64,000 bases of DNA from an uncultured Bacteroides sp. (GTDB lineage: Bacteria > Bacteroidota > Bacteroidia > Bacteroidales > Bacteroidaceae), in the NCBI RefSeq assembly GCF_963676325.1, contig NZ_OY781098.1, forward strand, positions 20,136-84,135. The letters are read 5' to 3'. The notes under the pieces are model-generated. The model worked only from the letters and a program-made list of their open reading frames with translations. It was not told the origin of the DNA and ran no database searches. Below are positions 17,125 to 26,400 of the stretch, piece by piece. Numbering within the stretch: the stretch's first letter is position 1; each line of letters opens with the position of its first letter. The translations under genes were made by a program, and so were the position numbers.

Positions 17125-19941
17125 ATGAAACATATTTTTCGCCCCTTTCTACTTCTTTTTTGCTTTGAAGCAACGCTCTTCACTCCTCTTTTTGCTGAGG
17201 ATTTTTCTTTAATATCTAAAGAGAAACCTGCAACTGTTTACCTGAACAAGAATGAAAAGATAGTTGTGCATACAGCTTTAGATCTCTTTTTATCGGATAT
17301 GTCTGAAGTATCCGGCAATAAGCCAACAGAGATAAGCTCGCTAGACAATGCTTCTATTATTGTAGCAACAGTTGGCAAATCAAAGGAGGCAGACGAATGG
17401 CTGAAGAAGCAGAAGGTTTCAGCAAAAGAGTTACTGAATAAATGGGAAGTTTTTAAAATTCAGGTAATTCAGCGGAATGGCAATCCTTGTCTGGTGGTAC
17501 TGGGAAGCGATGATCGCGGAACGGCTTACGGCGTGCTGGAATTATCGCGAATTATTGGTGTTTCGCCATGGTGTTGGTGGGCGGATGCAACACCCTTTAA
17601 AAAGAATACGCTTACTCTTCCCGAAGGATATGTAAACGTGCAACAACCTTCAGTTCAATATCGGGGTATTTTCCTGAATGATGAAGATTGGGGACTGATG
17701 CCGTGGAGTTCTAAAAACTTTGAGCAGACTTCCGTAAAAGGACAGATTGGTCCTAAGACCTACGCAAAAATCTTTGAATTGCTGCTTCGTCTGCGTGCTA
17801 ATACTATCTGGCCGGCCATGCATGAATGTACTGTTCCGTTTTATTTTGTGAATGGAACGAAAGAGATGGCCGATAAATACGGTATTGTAATGGCTACTTC
17901 CCACTGTGAACCGCTTATGAGGAACAGCGCAGGAGAATGGGATGCAAAGAAATACGGTGAGTATAATTACCTGACTAATAAAGAAACTATCACTTCTTAC
18001 TGGACAGAGAGATTGAAGAACGTTGGCCAGTTGGAGAATATCTATACCATCGGAATGAGAGGCGTTCACGACGGACAGATGCAGGGAGTAAAAACGCTGG
18101 AAGAGCACACAGCTGCACTGACTAATGTGTTTAAAGACCAGCGTGAGCTGTTGGCAAAGTACGTTAATCCCGATGTAACTAAGGTTCCTCAGGTATTTGT
18201 GCCGTACAAAGAGGTTCTCAACGTGTATAATAACGGACTGAAGGTGCCAGATGATGTTACGTTAATGTGGTGTGACGATAATTATGGCTATATCACCCGC
18301 CTGAGCAATGAACAGGAACGAAAAAGAAAAGGCGGCGCAGGTGTATATTACCACATTTCTTACTGGGGACGTCCTCACGATTATCTTTGGCTTTGCAGTA
18401 CTCAGCCGTCTTTGATTTATACTGAAATGAAGCGCGCCTGGGATTACGGGGCTCGCAAGCTCTGGATCCTGAATGTGGGCGACATCAAACCTGCTGAATA
18501 CGACATTGAATTCTTTATGGACTTAGCATGGAACGTAAATAATGTTCAGCCAAATACGATTTCTCAGCATTTAGATAACTGGCTTACCCGGGAGTTTGGC
18601 GGTGAAGCTGGCAAGGAACTCACTCCTTTGATGAATAAATATTATCAGTTGGCCGATATCCGTAAACCGGAATTCATGGGATGGAGTCGTGTGGAGGAAG
18701 CTTCTGTGAAAGGAGGAAAGACTCCTGTTATTGATACTCAATTCAATCCATTTGCTTTTGGTGATGAACTTCAAAAACGCGCTGATGATTATACTGCCCT
18801 TTCAGAAAGAGTGAAAGAGATTGCCAAAAGAATTCCCGCCGAACAGCAAGATGCCTACTTTGAGCTGGTACAATACCCGGTTTGTGGTGCAGCTGCAATG
18901 AATCAGAAGCATTTGTATGCTCAGAAGGCGCGGTTGCTAGCCCGTTATAAGTTGCTTGCAGCCAATGAATATTCCTACCTGAGCGACCATGCTTACAATG
19001 AGATTGCCGGACTGACTCAGACTTATAATCACGACATTCAGAAAGCTAAATGGAATGGGATGATGGATATGAAGCCGCGTCAGCTTCCTGTATTCCAATA
19101 TCCTACATTGCCTGAGAAAGTTGCCTCTCAGCAAGGGGCTTCGGCGCTGGTTTGGATAGAGGGCGACAGCATTCCGTTGCAGTCAAAAAGCAAGGCTGAT
19201 CTTATTTCGTTGGTTCGTAGTGCCGGTAACCAGACTTTTGTTTCGTTATTCAGCAGAAACAATAAACCAATTGAATGGAAGATAGAAAAGGTTCCTTCAT
19301 GGTTAAAAATAGAAGAGCAGGAAAACGGAATGCAATTTGAAAAGAGACTAATTATTAGTGCCGATTGGGCAAAAGTGAATAGTGATTGTCAGGATGAGCT
19401 TTTGCTGTCTGTTGACGGAGAAAAGTATCAGTTCAATATACAAGCAAAGAATCTCACTCCGGGCATTATGACCGAGGCAAACGGAATGATTGCGTGGAAT
19501 GCGGCGGATTATAAATCGGCAGCAAAGGGAACTCAGGTTATTGAAGGTTTGGGGCATAGCGCAAAAGCTGTATCTCTTCCTAAAAATGGAGAGCTGATTT
19601 ATGAAGTTTACACCACAACTCCGGGTGAAGCTGCCCTTAGAGTGGCATTGATTCCCAATCATCCGGTAAATGGTGGAAGTATCCGTTATGCTGTTTCCGT
19701 GGATAATGAAAAGCCTCAGGTGGTGGCTTATGAAACCGGATTCCGTAGTGAGCCATGGAAAATTAATGTTCTGAGAAATCAATCACTGAACACCACTCTT
19801 CATAAAATAAACATTCCGGGAAAGCACACCATTCGTATCAGTGCGCTCGACCCAGAAGTCATTGTTGATCAGCTTATGCTTGATTTTAATAAGGATAGAA
19901 AGTTCTATAAAATTCCGATAGAATTGTCATTGAATAAATAG
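17125..19941 (+). CDS. GH115 alpha-glucuronidase, exported
   Basis: A 938-residue glycoside hydrolase that removes (4-O-methyl)glucuronic acid from xylan or xylo-oligosaccharides. The start at 17125 gives a signal peptide (MKHIFRPFLLLFCF ending PLFAE). An N-terminal domain (GSDDRGTAYGVLELSRIIGVSPWCWWAD) is followed by the catalytic barrel with NTIWPAMHE, GMRGVHDGQM, TLMWCDDNYGY and YYHISYWGRPHDYLWL. The C-terminal GH115 beta domain starts near residue 770 (MTEANGMIAWNAADY). It is full length for the family. It sits alone, not inside a SusC/D locus. Its 3' end overlaps the broken membrane-protein gene by 37 bp, tail to tail. Confidence 0.93.
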   Translation: MKHIFRPFLLLFCFEATLFTPLFAEDFSLISKEKPATVYLNKNEKIVVHTALDLFLSDMSEVSGNKPTEISSLDNASIIVATVGKSKEADEWLKKQKVSAKELLNKWEVFKIQVIQRNGNPCLVVLGSDDRGTAYGVLELSRIIGVSPWCWWADATPFKKNTLTLPEGYVNVQQPSVQYRGIFLNDEDWGLMPWSSKNFEQTSVKGQIGPKTYAKIFELLLRLRANTIWPAMHECTVPFYFVNGTKEMADKYGIVMATSHCEPLMRNSAGEWDAKKYGEYNYLTNKETITSYWTERLKNVGQLENIYTIGMRGVHDGQMQGVKTLEEHTAALTNVFKDQRELLAKYVNPDVTKVPQVFVPYKEVLNVYNNGLKVPDDVTLMWCDDNYGYITRLSNEQERKRKGGAGVYYHISYWGRPHDYLWLCSTQPSLIYTEMKRAWDYGARKLWILNVGDIKPAEYDIEFFMDLAWNVNNVQPNTISQHLDNWLTREFGGEAGKELTPLMNKYYQLADIRKPEFMGWSRVEEASVKGGKTPVIDTQFNPFAFGDELQKRADDYTALSERVKEIAKRIPAEQQDAYFELVQYPVCGAAAMNQKHLYAQKARLLARYKLLAANEYSYLSDHAYNEIAGLTQTYNHDIQKAKWNGMMDMKPRQLPVFQYPTLPEKVASQQGASALVWIEGDSIPLQSKSKADLISLVRSAGNQTFVSLFSRNNKPIEWKIEKVPSWLKIEEQENGMQFEKRLIISADWAKVNSDCQDELLLSVDGEKYQFNIQAKNLTPGIMTEANGMIAWNAADYKSAAKGTQVIEGLGHSAKAVSLPKNGELIYEVYTTTPGEAALRVALIPNHPVNGGSIRYAVSVDNEKPQVVAYETGFRSEPWKINVLRNQSLNTTLHKINIPGKHTIRISALDPEVIVDQLMLDFNKDRKFYKIPIELSLNK

Positions 19942-20203
19942 AAAAGAGAGTATAACATTAACGCTAATATAATTATTGCCCAATACCAGTAATGTTTTGT
20001 CCAGGAAATATTGCAACCAAGGCAAACCAAAAACAAAACTATTCCTGCTATTGGTAATAATTCTATTTCAGAAATTATCATCACTAGTGGCAATTCTCTA
20101 CCGCCATCAGGAAAAAGTGGTCCGATACAATAGATAAACAGAATAAATAACAGGATAGAAAAAATTAATCCTTTAATAAATAGCACTAACGGATTGCCAC
20201 TAA

Positions 20204-21057
20204 GAGCCTGTTTAAATTTTATTCAATAGCATCCTTATGTTTGCCAGTTTAACCATTTCCTCTGCTGAATCGAATGTAAGTTCATAGTTTCGGCAGAGTC
20301 TTCTATAGTTATCAAACCAGGAAAAAGTTCTTTCTACAATCCATCTCTTTTTAATTGGTTTAAAGCCATTTACTTTGTCTCCACTGACTATAATATCCAG
20401 TAAATATCCAAAAGTATTTTTTATTTTTTCTGATACGTCTCCGCGGTAACCGCCATCAGCAAGAATTACTTTTATATTACAGCACAATTCTTTCAGACAT
20501 CGGGCAAGCAGATAAGCCGCTTTGCTATCATGCACACATGCAATTGTTACCATAACAGCGATCAGGAAACCATTCTTGTCAACAACCACATGACGTTTAA
20601 TCCCTTTGACTTTCTTATTACCATCAACTCCATTAAGGGAACGGTTATTTCCCCAACGTACACTTTGGCTATCCATTATACCTACGCTAGCTTCGGCTTT
20701 TTGCCCCATAGAGACACGTACTTTCTCACGTAAATTATTGAGTAATAGATCAAATTCACCAAGAGATGACCATTTTCGATAATAATAGTATACCAATTCC
20801 CACGAGGGAAAATCTGAAGGCAACATACGCCACTGACAACCGGTTTTTACAATATAAAATATGGCATTCCATATTTTACGTAAATCATATTTTCGCTTTC
20901 TCTCTTGTGGTTTCAAGATTTTCTTAATAACTTGCCACTGTGTTTCTTCTAAATCCGTTAAATACATAATTATTTAAAGTGTGGTAACTAAAAATAATCA
21001 TTTTAACGGAAAGAGGAAACACTTTTTTATTTTTATCTTTAAAATTTAAACAGGCTC
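20204..21057. mobile_element. Complete IS5-family insertion sequence
   Basis: An 854-bp element bounded by perfect 18-bp inverted repeats beginning GAGCCTGTTTAAATTTTA. It is flanked by direct TAA repeats at 20201-20203 and 21058-21060. A 3-bp TNA-type duplication fits the ISL2/IS1031 groups of the IS5 family. One intact transposase gene fills most of the element, and both ends are undamaged, suggesting a recent insertion. Confidence 0.92.
20212..20967 (-). CDS. IS5-family DDE transposase
   Basis: A 251-residue transposase. The N-terminal DUF4096-like region (MYLTDLEETQWQVIKKIL, WNAIFYIVKTGCQWRMLP) precedes the DDE domain: Asp in GIMDSQSVRW, Asp in VILADGGYRG and Glu in KRWIVERTFSWFDNYRRL. 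All three catalytic residues are present and no frameshift is needed, so it is likely active. The stop codon lies 8 bp inside the left end of the IS. Confidence 0.93.
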   Translation of the reverse strand: MYLTDLEETQWQVIKKILKPQERKRKYDLRKIWNAIFYIVKTGCQWRMLPSDFPSWELVYYYYRKWSSLGEFDLLLNNLREKVRVSMGQKAEASVGIMDSQSVRWGNNRSLNGVDGNKKVKGIKRHVVVDKNGFLIAVMVTIACVHDSKAAYLLARCLKELCCNIKVILADGGYRGDVSEKIKNTFGYLLDIIVSGDKVNGFKPIKKRWIVERTFSWFDNYRRLCRNYELTFDSAEEMVKLANIRMLLNKI

Positions 21058-21173
21058 TAAATATAAAACTATCACATCGATCTTTTCTCAAAAAAGGAAA
21101 GATCACAAATACTATTATGGGTATTATATTTATAATGCCGATGATTATATAAATAGCCTTCTCTTCCATATTA

Positions 21174-22628
21174 TTATACTCCCAATGGAATTCTCAGTAA
21201 ATACCAAATAACAAAAAATGCTGTCCATGCCAACAGTATGTAAACCGAATAGCGCCAGGTGTATTTAAACAATGTGGCATAATTGGCCTGTTTGTTGTAC
21301 TGCTGCATATAGGCAAGAATCAATGGCATATAGAACAGGAATGGAGTGATAGCGTTTGTGGCGCTATCTCCAATACGAAAGGCGCATTGGGTTAAGTCGG
21401 GACTGATGCCCATTGCCGCGAACATTGGGACAAAGATAAAGGAGAGAAAGCCCCACTTTGCCGTAGCGGATACCATGATAAGGTTGATTATCGCAGTAAA
21501 AAGGATAAATAAAAGCAAGGTGACAAGGTTGCTTGCTTCAATGGAAGTAAGAAGGTTTGCCCCCATTATGCCCAGACATTTGTCGAGATGGGAATATTCA
21601 AAGCAGGCAAACATTTGCGCGGCAAAGAAAGCGATGACAAAGTAAACGCCCAACAGTTGCATGGGGTGAGTCAGTCCTTTTATCACATCTGAATCTCTGC
21701 GGTAACGTCCGGATGCAAAACCATAGATAGTTCCCATCAGTCCAATGCCGAATGAGATTAGGAACAAAACTCCGAAGATAAACGGTGAACGGGTTAAACT
21801 TCCGGTGATTCCACGAAGGATACCCCATCTTGAAAAAGTAGCCAAAATGATAATCAGAGTATAGATTAGTCCGATAGCCAAGGCTATTATCAGCGCACGC
21901 CGCTCTTTTCGTGAGAGTGATTTGAACGTGTCATAGGGTACACTACCGGTGTATTCGCCCAGTGTGGGCAACAGACTTTTACGGGTTATATAATAAATCA
22001 CCGCTGCAATGACAAAGGTGGAGGCAAACATGAAATAATAGTTGCATAGTGGCCCCACGTTTCCCTGATAATAGGTCATGGTTGCCGCAGCTTCCTGGGT
22101 TAAACGGGCAAGAAGCGGATCTAGTGTACTAAGAAACAAATTTGCACTGAATCCGCAGGCCACGGATACATAGGCTGTTACAATTCCAGCCACGGGATGC
22201 AGCTTGACCGATTGGAAAAGAGTGGCGGCTATTGGAATAAGAATGATATATCCTGCATCGCCCACTACGTTTGAAACGATACCCAACAAAATAACCAGGA
22301 GAATTACCATCTGCTTACTGGGGTTCTTTCTCTGGCTTTGGCGGATGCAGGCTCCGATGAAACCGGAATGCTCGGCCACACCCACACCAAACATGGCCAC
22401 CATAACCATTCCCAACGGAGCAAAGCCGGTGAAGTTGGTCACTACATGCCGCAACAGCCAGCGAACTCCTTCGGCACTAAGCAGACTTTGTACGCGGATA
22501 ACTTCACCCGTTTGAGGATTGATTACGCTAAGTCCGTAGATATCAAATATCCACGAAAGCATAACGACTGCTGCTGTTAGCAACAGAAACATCGTCGCAG
22601 GGTGAGGCATTCGCAGTTTACTCTTCAT
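21174..22628 (-). CDS. AbgT-family transporter
   Basis: An inner-membrane protein of 484 residues with about 12 membrane segments. It belongs to the AbgT family, whose members import p-aminobenzoyl-glutamate or export sulfonamides. Landmarks are MPHPATMFLLLTAAVVMLSWIFDIYGL, NFTGFAPLGMVMVAMFGVGVAEHSG, GDAGYIILIP and the C-terminal FRIGDSATNAITPFLFYMPL. The start is placed at codon 7 of the open frame because family members begin MK-LP/MPHP; an ATG 18 bp upstream is possible. It overlaps the end of the response-regulator gene, indicating co-transcription. Confidence 0.9.
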   Translation of the reverse strand: MKSKLRMPHPATMFLLLTAAVVMLSWIFDIYGLSVINPQTGEVIRVQSLLSAEGVRWLLRHVVTNFTGFAPLGMVMVAMFGVGVAEHSGFIGACIRQSQRKNPSKQMVILLVILLGIVSNVVGDAGYIILIPIAATLFQSVKLHPVAGIVTAYVSVACGFSANLFLSTLDPLLARLTQEAAATMTYYQGNVGPLCNYYFMFASTFVIAAVIYYITRKSLLPTLGEYTGSVPYDTFKSLSRKERRALIIALAIGLIYTLIIILATFSRWGILRGITGSLTRSPFIFGVLFLISFGIGLMGTIYGFASGRYRRDSDVIKGLTHPMQLLGVYFVIAFFAAQMFACFEYSHLDKCLGIMGANLLTSIEASNLVTLLLFILFTAIINLIMVSATAKWGFLSFIFVPMFAAMGISPDLTQCAFRIGDSATNAITPFLFYMPLILAYMQQYNKQANYATLFKYTWRYSVYILLAWTAFFVIWYLLRIPLGV

Positions 22629-23346
22629 CCGGTTCCAGATTATCAAGGTCTATAATACGAAGTTCCAGCGCACGGACCACAAGGCGGGTGGCATTCACTC
22701 CTACCCGTTCGCCTGTAACAAACAAACGAGTTATCAAATCGTTCTGGCGCTTTTCCAGAGATTTCACGCCGAAAGGCATACCTTTCAGATTGGCTATCAT
22801 ATCTTTGGTATATCCCAAGGCAAGGTGGCGAAGGAAACGCTCATCATATTCGTCAATATCGTAATCAATCACCGCTTCCTGGCGCAATGCATCGTTGGTG
22901 ACTGACTTCTTAAAGCGATCTACAATCTTTTCCAGTATGGGGTAATTGAATACCAATTTTTTTCCATCCATTACCGCCTGTACATCTGTCTTGGTAAGTA
23001 GCTCGCCAGTCTTCAGTATTATTCCATCTGCCCCCGCATTCAGCACATCCACCCAAAGCTTTTCATTAAGTACCTCGCCGGTAAATATCAGCACACGCAC
23101 ATCCTTGTACTTTTTACGCACGTTTTTGCAGATGTCCACTCCAATTGTGGTGGAGCCTCCCAGCCCAAGATCTAGCAACACAAGGTCGGGAACCTGTGCT
23201 TCTATGAGCGGCCAGAACTCTTTCTCAGTCATTGCCGTACCAATTACTTCGGCATTGGGTATTTCGTGACGGAATATTTCTTCTGTTCCCTTGAGTTCCA
23301 GTTTCACATCTTCTACAATGATTACTTTAAATTGCTTATCTTCCAT
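22618..23346 (-). CDS. Response regulator with C-terminal DNA-binding-like domain
   Basis: A 242-residue protein. The receiver domain (residues 8-130) has the acidic pair in VIIVEDVKLE, the phospho-acceptor Asp59 in LVLLDLGLGG, the conserved Thr in IFTGE and the Lys in ILKTGE. The C-terminal region (about 165-230, RFLRHLALGYTKDMIANLKGMPFGVKSLEKRQNDL) resembles a LuxR-type helix-turn-helix but is divergent. It lies directly downstream of the giant sensor kinase and overlaps the AbgT-type gene, so the most likely arrangement is sensor, regulator and transported compound in one system. Confidence 0.9.
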   Translation of the reverse strand: MEDKQFKVIIVEDVKLELKGTEEIFRHEIPNAEVIGTAMTEKEFWPLIEAQVPDLVLLDLGLGGSTTIGVDICKNVRKKYKDVRVLIFTGEVLNEKLWVDVLNAGADGIILKTGELLTKTDVQAVMDGKKLVFNYPILEKIVDRFKKSVTNDALRQEAVIDYDIDEYDERFLRHLALGYTKDMIANLKGMPFGVKSLEKRQNDLITRLFVTGERVGVNATRLVVRALELRIIDLDNLEPDEE

Positions 23347-23418
23347 TGTTCTTTCTTACTATATTTAATACTTTTATTCGTTTTATCTTTTTCAAATAGT
23401 GTACACTGTTTATAAATT

Positions 23419-23451
23419 AGGTGTACTCCTTTTACTTTTAATCTCTACACT
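23419..23451. promoter_or_regulatory. 33-bp motif shared with the copA upstream region
   Basis: AGGTGTACTCCT and CTACACT separated by 14 bp. The same arrangement at the same length occurs at 46390-46422. A further perfect palindrome, AGTGTACACT, lies at 23398-23407. All are within the 126-bp gap between the sensor kinase and response-regulator genes. Confidence 0.5.
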
Positions 23452-23472
23452 GTTTTTATAATAGCCCTACCT

Positions 23473-26400
23473 CTAATTTAGAACATTACTCTTTGCCTTT
23501 CCTAAGCTCTCCCTTTTCTTTGGCAAAGTAAAGTAGACAGTGAACCCTCCTTCCGGAGATGGTTCGGCATTTATACGGCAACCCCGCTGACCGGCAAACT
23601 CATCGTGGTCGCGGATAATCTGTTTGCATATCAGGTATTCGGTACCTTTCAGTTTACCATCCTCAGATGCCGTCATACGTGCAAGGTCGGGATAGAAAAG
23701 CTGATTCAGTTCTTCCACCGTTTTCTCCCGTCTTCTGTCGGTAAACAGGAAGCGAACAAACTCACCATCGGCTTTTGCTTCCAGAATTACTTCTCCTTCT
23801 TCGGGCACGGACAGACATTCGTCAATCAGGTTCTCGAACAGGAATCTTAACTGAATAACATCTCCGGTCACTTTCATGCCGCTGCCTTCTGTACTGAACC
23901 TGACTGGGCTTTGCATGCGCTTGCTTATCTTAGTGAAATACTTCTGAGCATACGCAAGTAAATCGTCTGTTTCCACAATGCCACGACGGAAAGTCACCTC
24001 TTCCAACTGCCGTGCCGCACAGGAACTCAGGATGGTAAAGATACCTTTATAGTAATCAATCAGTTCGCTGATCGTTTCAATATGTTCATTCTCCTCGGCA
24101 GGTGTGTGCTGCTGCTTAGCCAGCTTATCAATGATATTCTTTATTTTGCTGGGATAATAGATAGTTTCGTGCTTGATAGTAGAAAGACAATTGTCGAGCA
24201 CCATATTCTGCACGTGAAGCAGACTGTCTTCCCAGGAAGCTCTGTGCGTATCCTCTTCGGCCGATTCTATATCCCTGTATTTGGTAGCCAGTTTTACCAC
24301 CGCGTTAAACACTACGATAGCCACATAGTTGGTAATCAGTTCAATGAGCAAACGCTCGTTTTCCTGCTCGCTATCTTCTTGTTTCAGAAATGCAAGCACA
24401 CCCACGCACCGGTGAGTCTCCCCCACTTCAACCATCAACGGAAGCGCCTGAACGTAAATATCGTATAAATCATTGTTATAAAAAGGAAGAGATTTCAGTT
24501 TGCCGGTAGTGTATTTCTGTGTATTGAAACAGCGCTGCATCACTTCGGTCAGAGTTTCCTGCTCGCCCTGAATTTCCACAGAAGTATCGTTCCATTCCAG
24601 CTGATGTGGATTGTAAGCAAATTCCATTTTATGGTTATCCTCATTATAAACACCGATACTCAGCATATCAATGGTGAGCAATTCGTTGATGCCGTCAAAG
24701 CAATTGTCCACAATGTGCCGGGGGATATCTTTGAGCGTTGAGGAAGAAGCCAGTACTTGCTTGTTAATTTCCAGCACCTGTTCCAAATTCCATCTGTTTA
24801 TCAGTCTCTTTCGAATGAAAAGCAGATAATATCCGATGAAAAAGATAATAAGGAGTAAGATGCACAGAATTACAGCCACCACTTTATTGTTGGTGGAATG
24901 CTCCAGATTACGGCAATATTCCTCCAGAGAATAGTCCTCGCTCACCAGCTTGTAAAGCCGTGAATAGGCAGTGTTATTATACTGATAATTGTCCCATTGC
25001 TTCAAAGCCAGAAAAGCCACAGCAGCTTCATTACGAATATCGAGTATTACATAGTAATCTGAATTAAGCATCCCGTTCCACCAGTTTATTTCGGCAGATG
25101 TGCCCTGCCCTTTCAAAGTCATGAAATAACGTGGCTTGCGTGTATATTTGGCGTAATGTTTATTTAATCTGGATATAGCAGAATCAGCATATTGCAATGC
25201 AAGCGGATAATTCTCTATCACATTACAGTAATAAACGGTATCTGCATAAAGAGAAGCCTCATTAAGCAGCTTGTCATAGTCTTTTCTGTACTGTGAAGAG
25301 ACATTCTCTTTGGAGCGAGAATCCTTTGGAGCAGGCTTAACCGGCTTTCCGCAGGAACTAAATCCGGCTGTGAGAAGTACACAAACCAATATTCCCAGAG
25401 TTTTCCGGACACCCGAAGGCAAGCGGAAGTAGAAGCGGCTACCGTTACCGGGAATGCTTTCAATATTAAACTCGCAGACTTTGAAAAGATCGTTCGTCTT
25501 TCGGTATTTTTCAATAATACCTTTACAGTTTATTAGCCCGAAACCACTGCCCTTATTCTTGAAAAGCTCTTCTTTATCGGTTGATTCCATACCTATCTGG
25601 CTGGAATCGTAGACCTTTTCACCCAGTATGCGCGCCACATCCTCGGCAGAGATTCCTCTACCCGTATCCAGAACTGAAATTTCCACGTAATCTTCTTCTG
25701 CCCGGGCTGATACATTAATGGTTCCTCCTTTAGGCGTATATTTTCGTGCATTCTCGGTCAGCGTGTTAATCATAAACATAGTCAGCGCCTTGTCTGCTTT
25801 CACATTGGCATTTGTTGGCTCCACATTGAAAGTCTGCTGCTTCATTTCAAAAGTCTTGCGGCCTTTTGCCAGAAGTTCAAAAAGTTCATTCAGTTCAAAG
25901 TTCTCGATATTCAGATTCAGCGAGCCTTGTTTCATTTTAATCCACAGAGCCAGAATATCATTATATTCATTAATCTTGGTTACCAGCTCGTCAATATACT
26001 GGTATTTCTCGTATTTAATGGTTTCATCATTCAGGAATCCTCTGGTGGTAAGCTTGTTTACCTCATTAATAATGCGGTCCATGTAAGGAGTAATACCGTA
26101 AACAATAGCCATGCAAGCCTTCTTTATCAAATTCTGACGCTTATTGTCGGCTATGTGTTGCTCATACACATAGCGTTGTTTCTCTAGTCTGATACGCTCA
26201 TCTCCCAGAGATATAAATGTGAGGCCGTTGCCCAATGTCCAGGCGATGTATGGAGCAATAACATTCATCAGAGCCTTTTCATCCTTGGTCATTTTATGAC
26301 GGGTATACAGTTCAATAACGCCAACCGGGCTCTCTTCTTCCGGCAAGTAAAGGTTGAACGAAGACTTAATAAAATTATCTCCAACTAATTCATTTTCAAT

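Larger units (their letters stand above)
19905..21169 (-). pseudogene. Small integral membrane protein gene split by an IS5-family insertion
   Basis: The N-terminal part (MEEKAIYIIIGIINIIP to DRCDSFIF) runs from 21169 to the IS edge, and the C-terminal part continues from 20203 to 19905 (NPLVLFIKGLIF to NDNSIGIL). Removing the IS (20204-21057) and one copy of the TAA duplication joins both parts in one frame, a protein of about 135 residues with about four membrane segments. The gene begins 4 bp after the stop of the AbgT-type gene, so it was the last gene of that operon. The protein family is not recognised. The remaining C-terminal ORF could begin at a GTG codon but lacks the first membrane segment. 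Confidence 0.82.
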
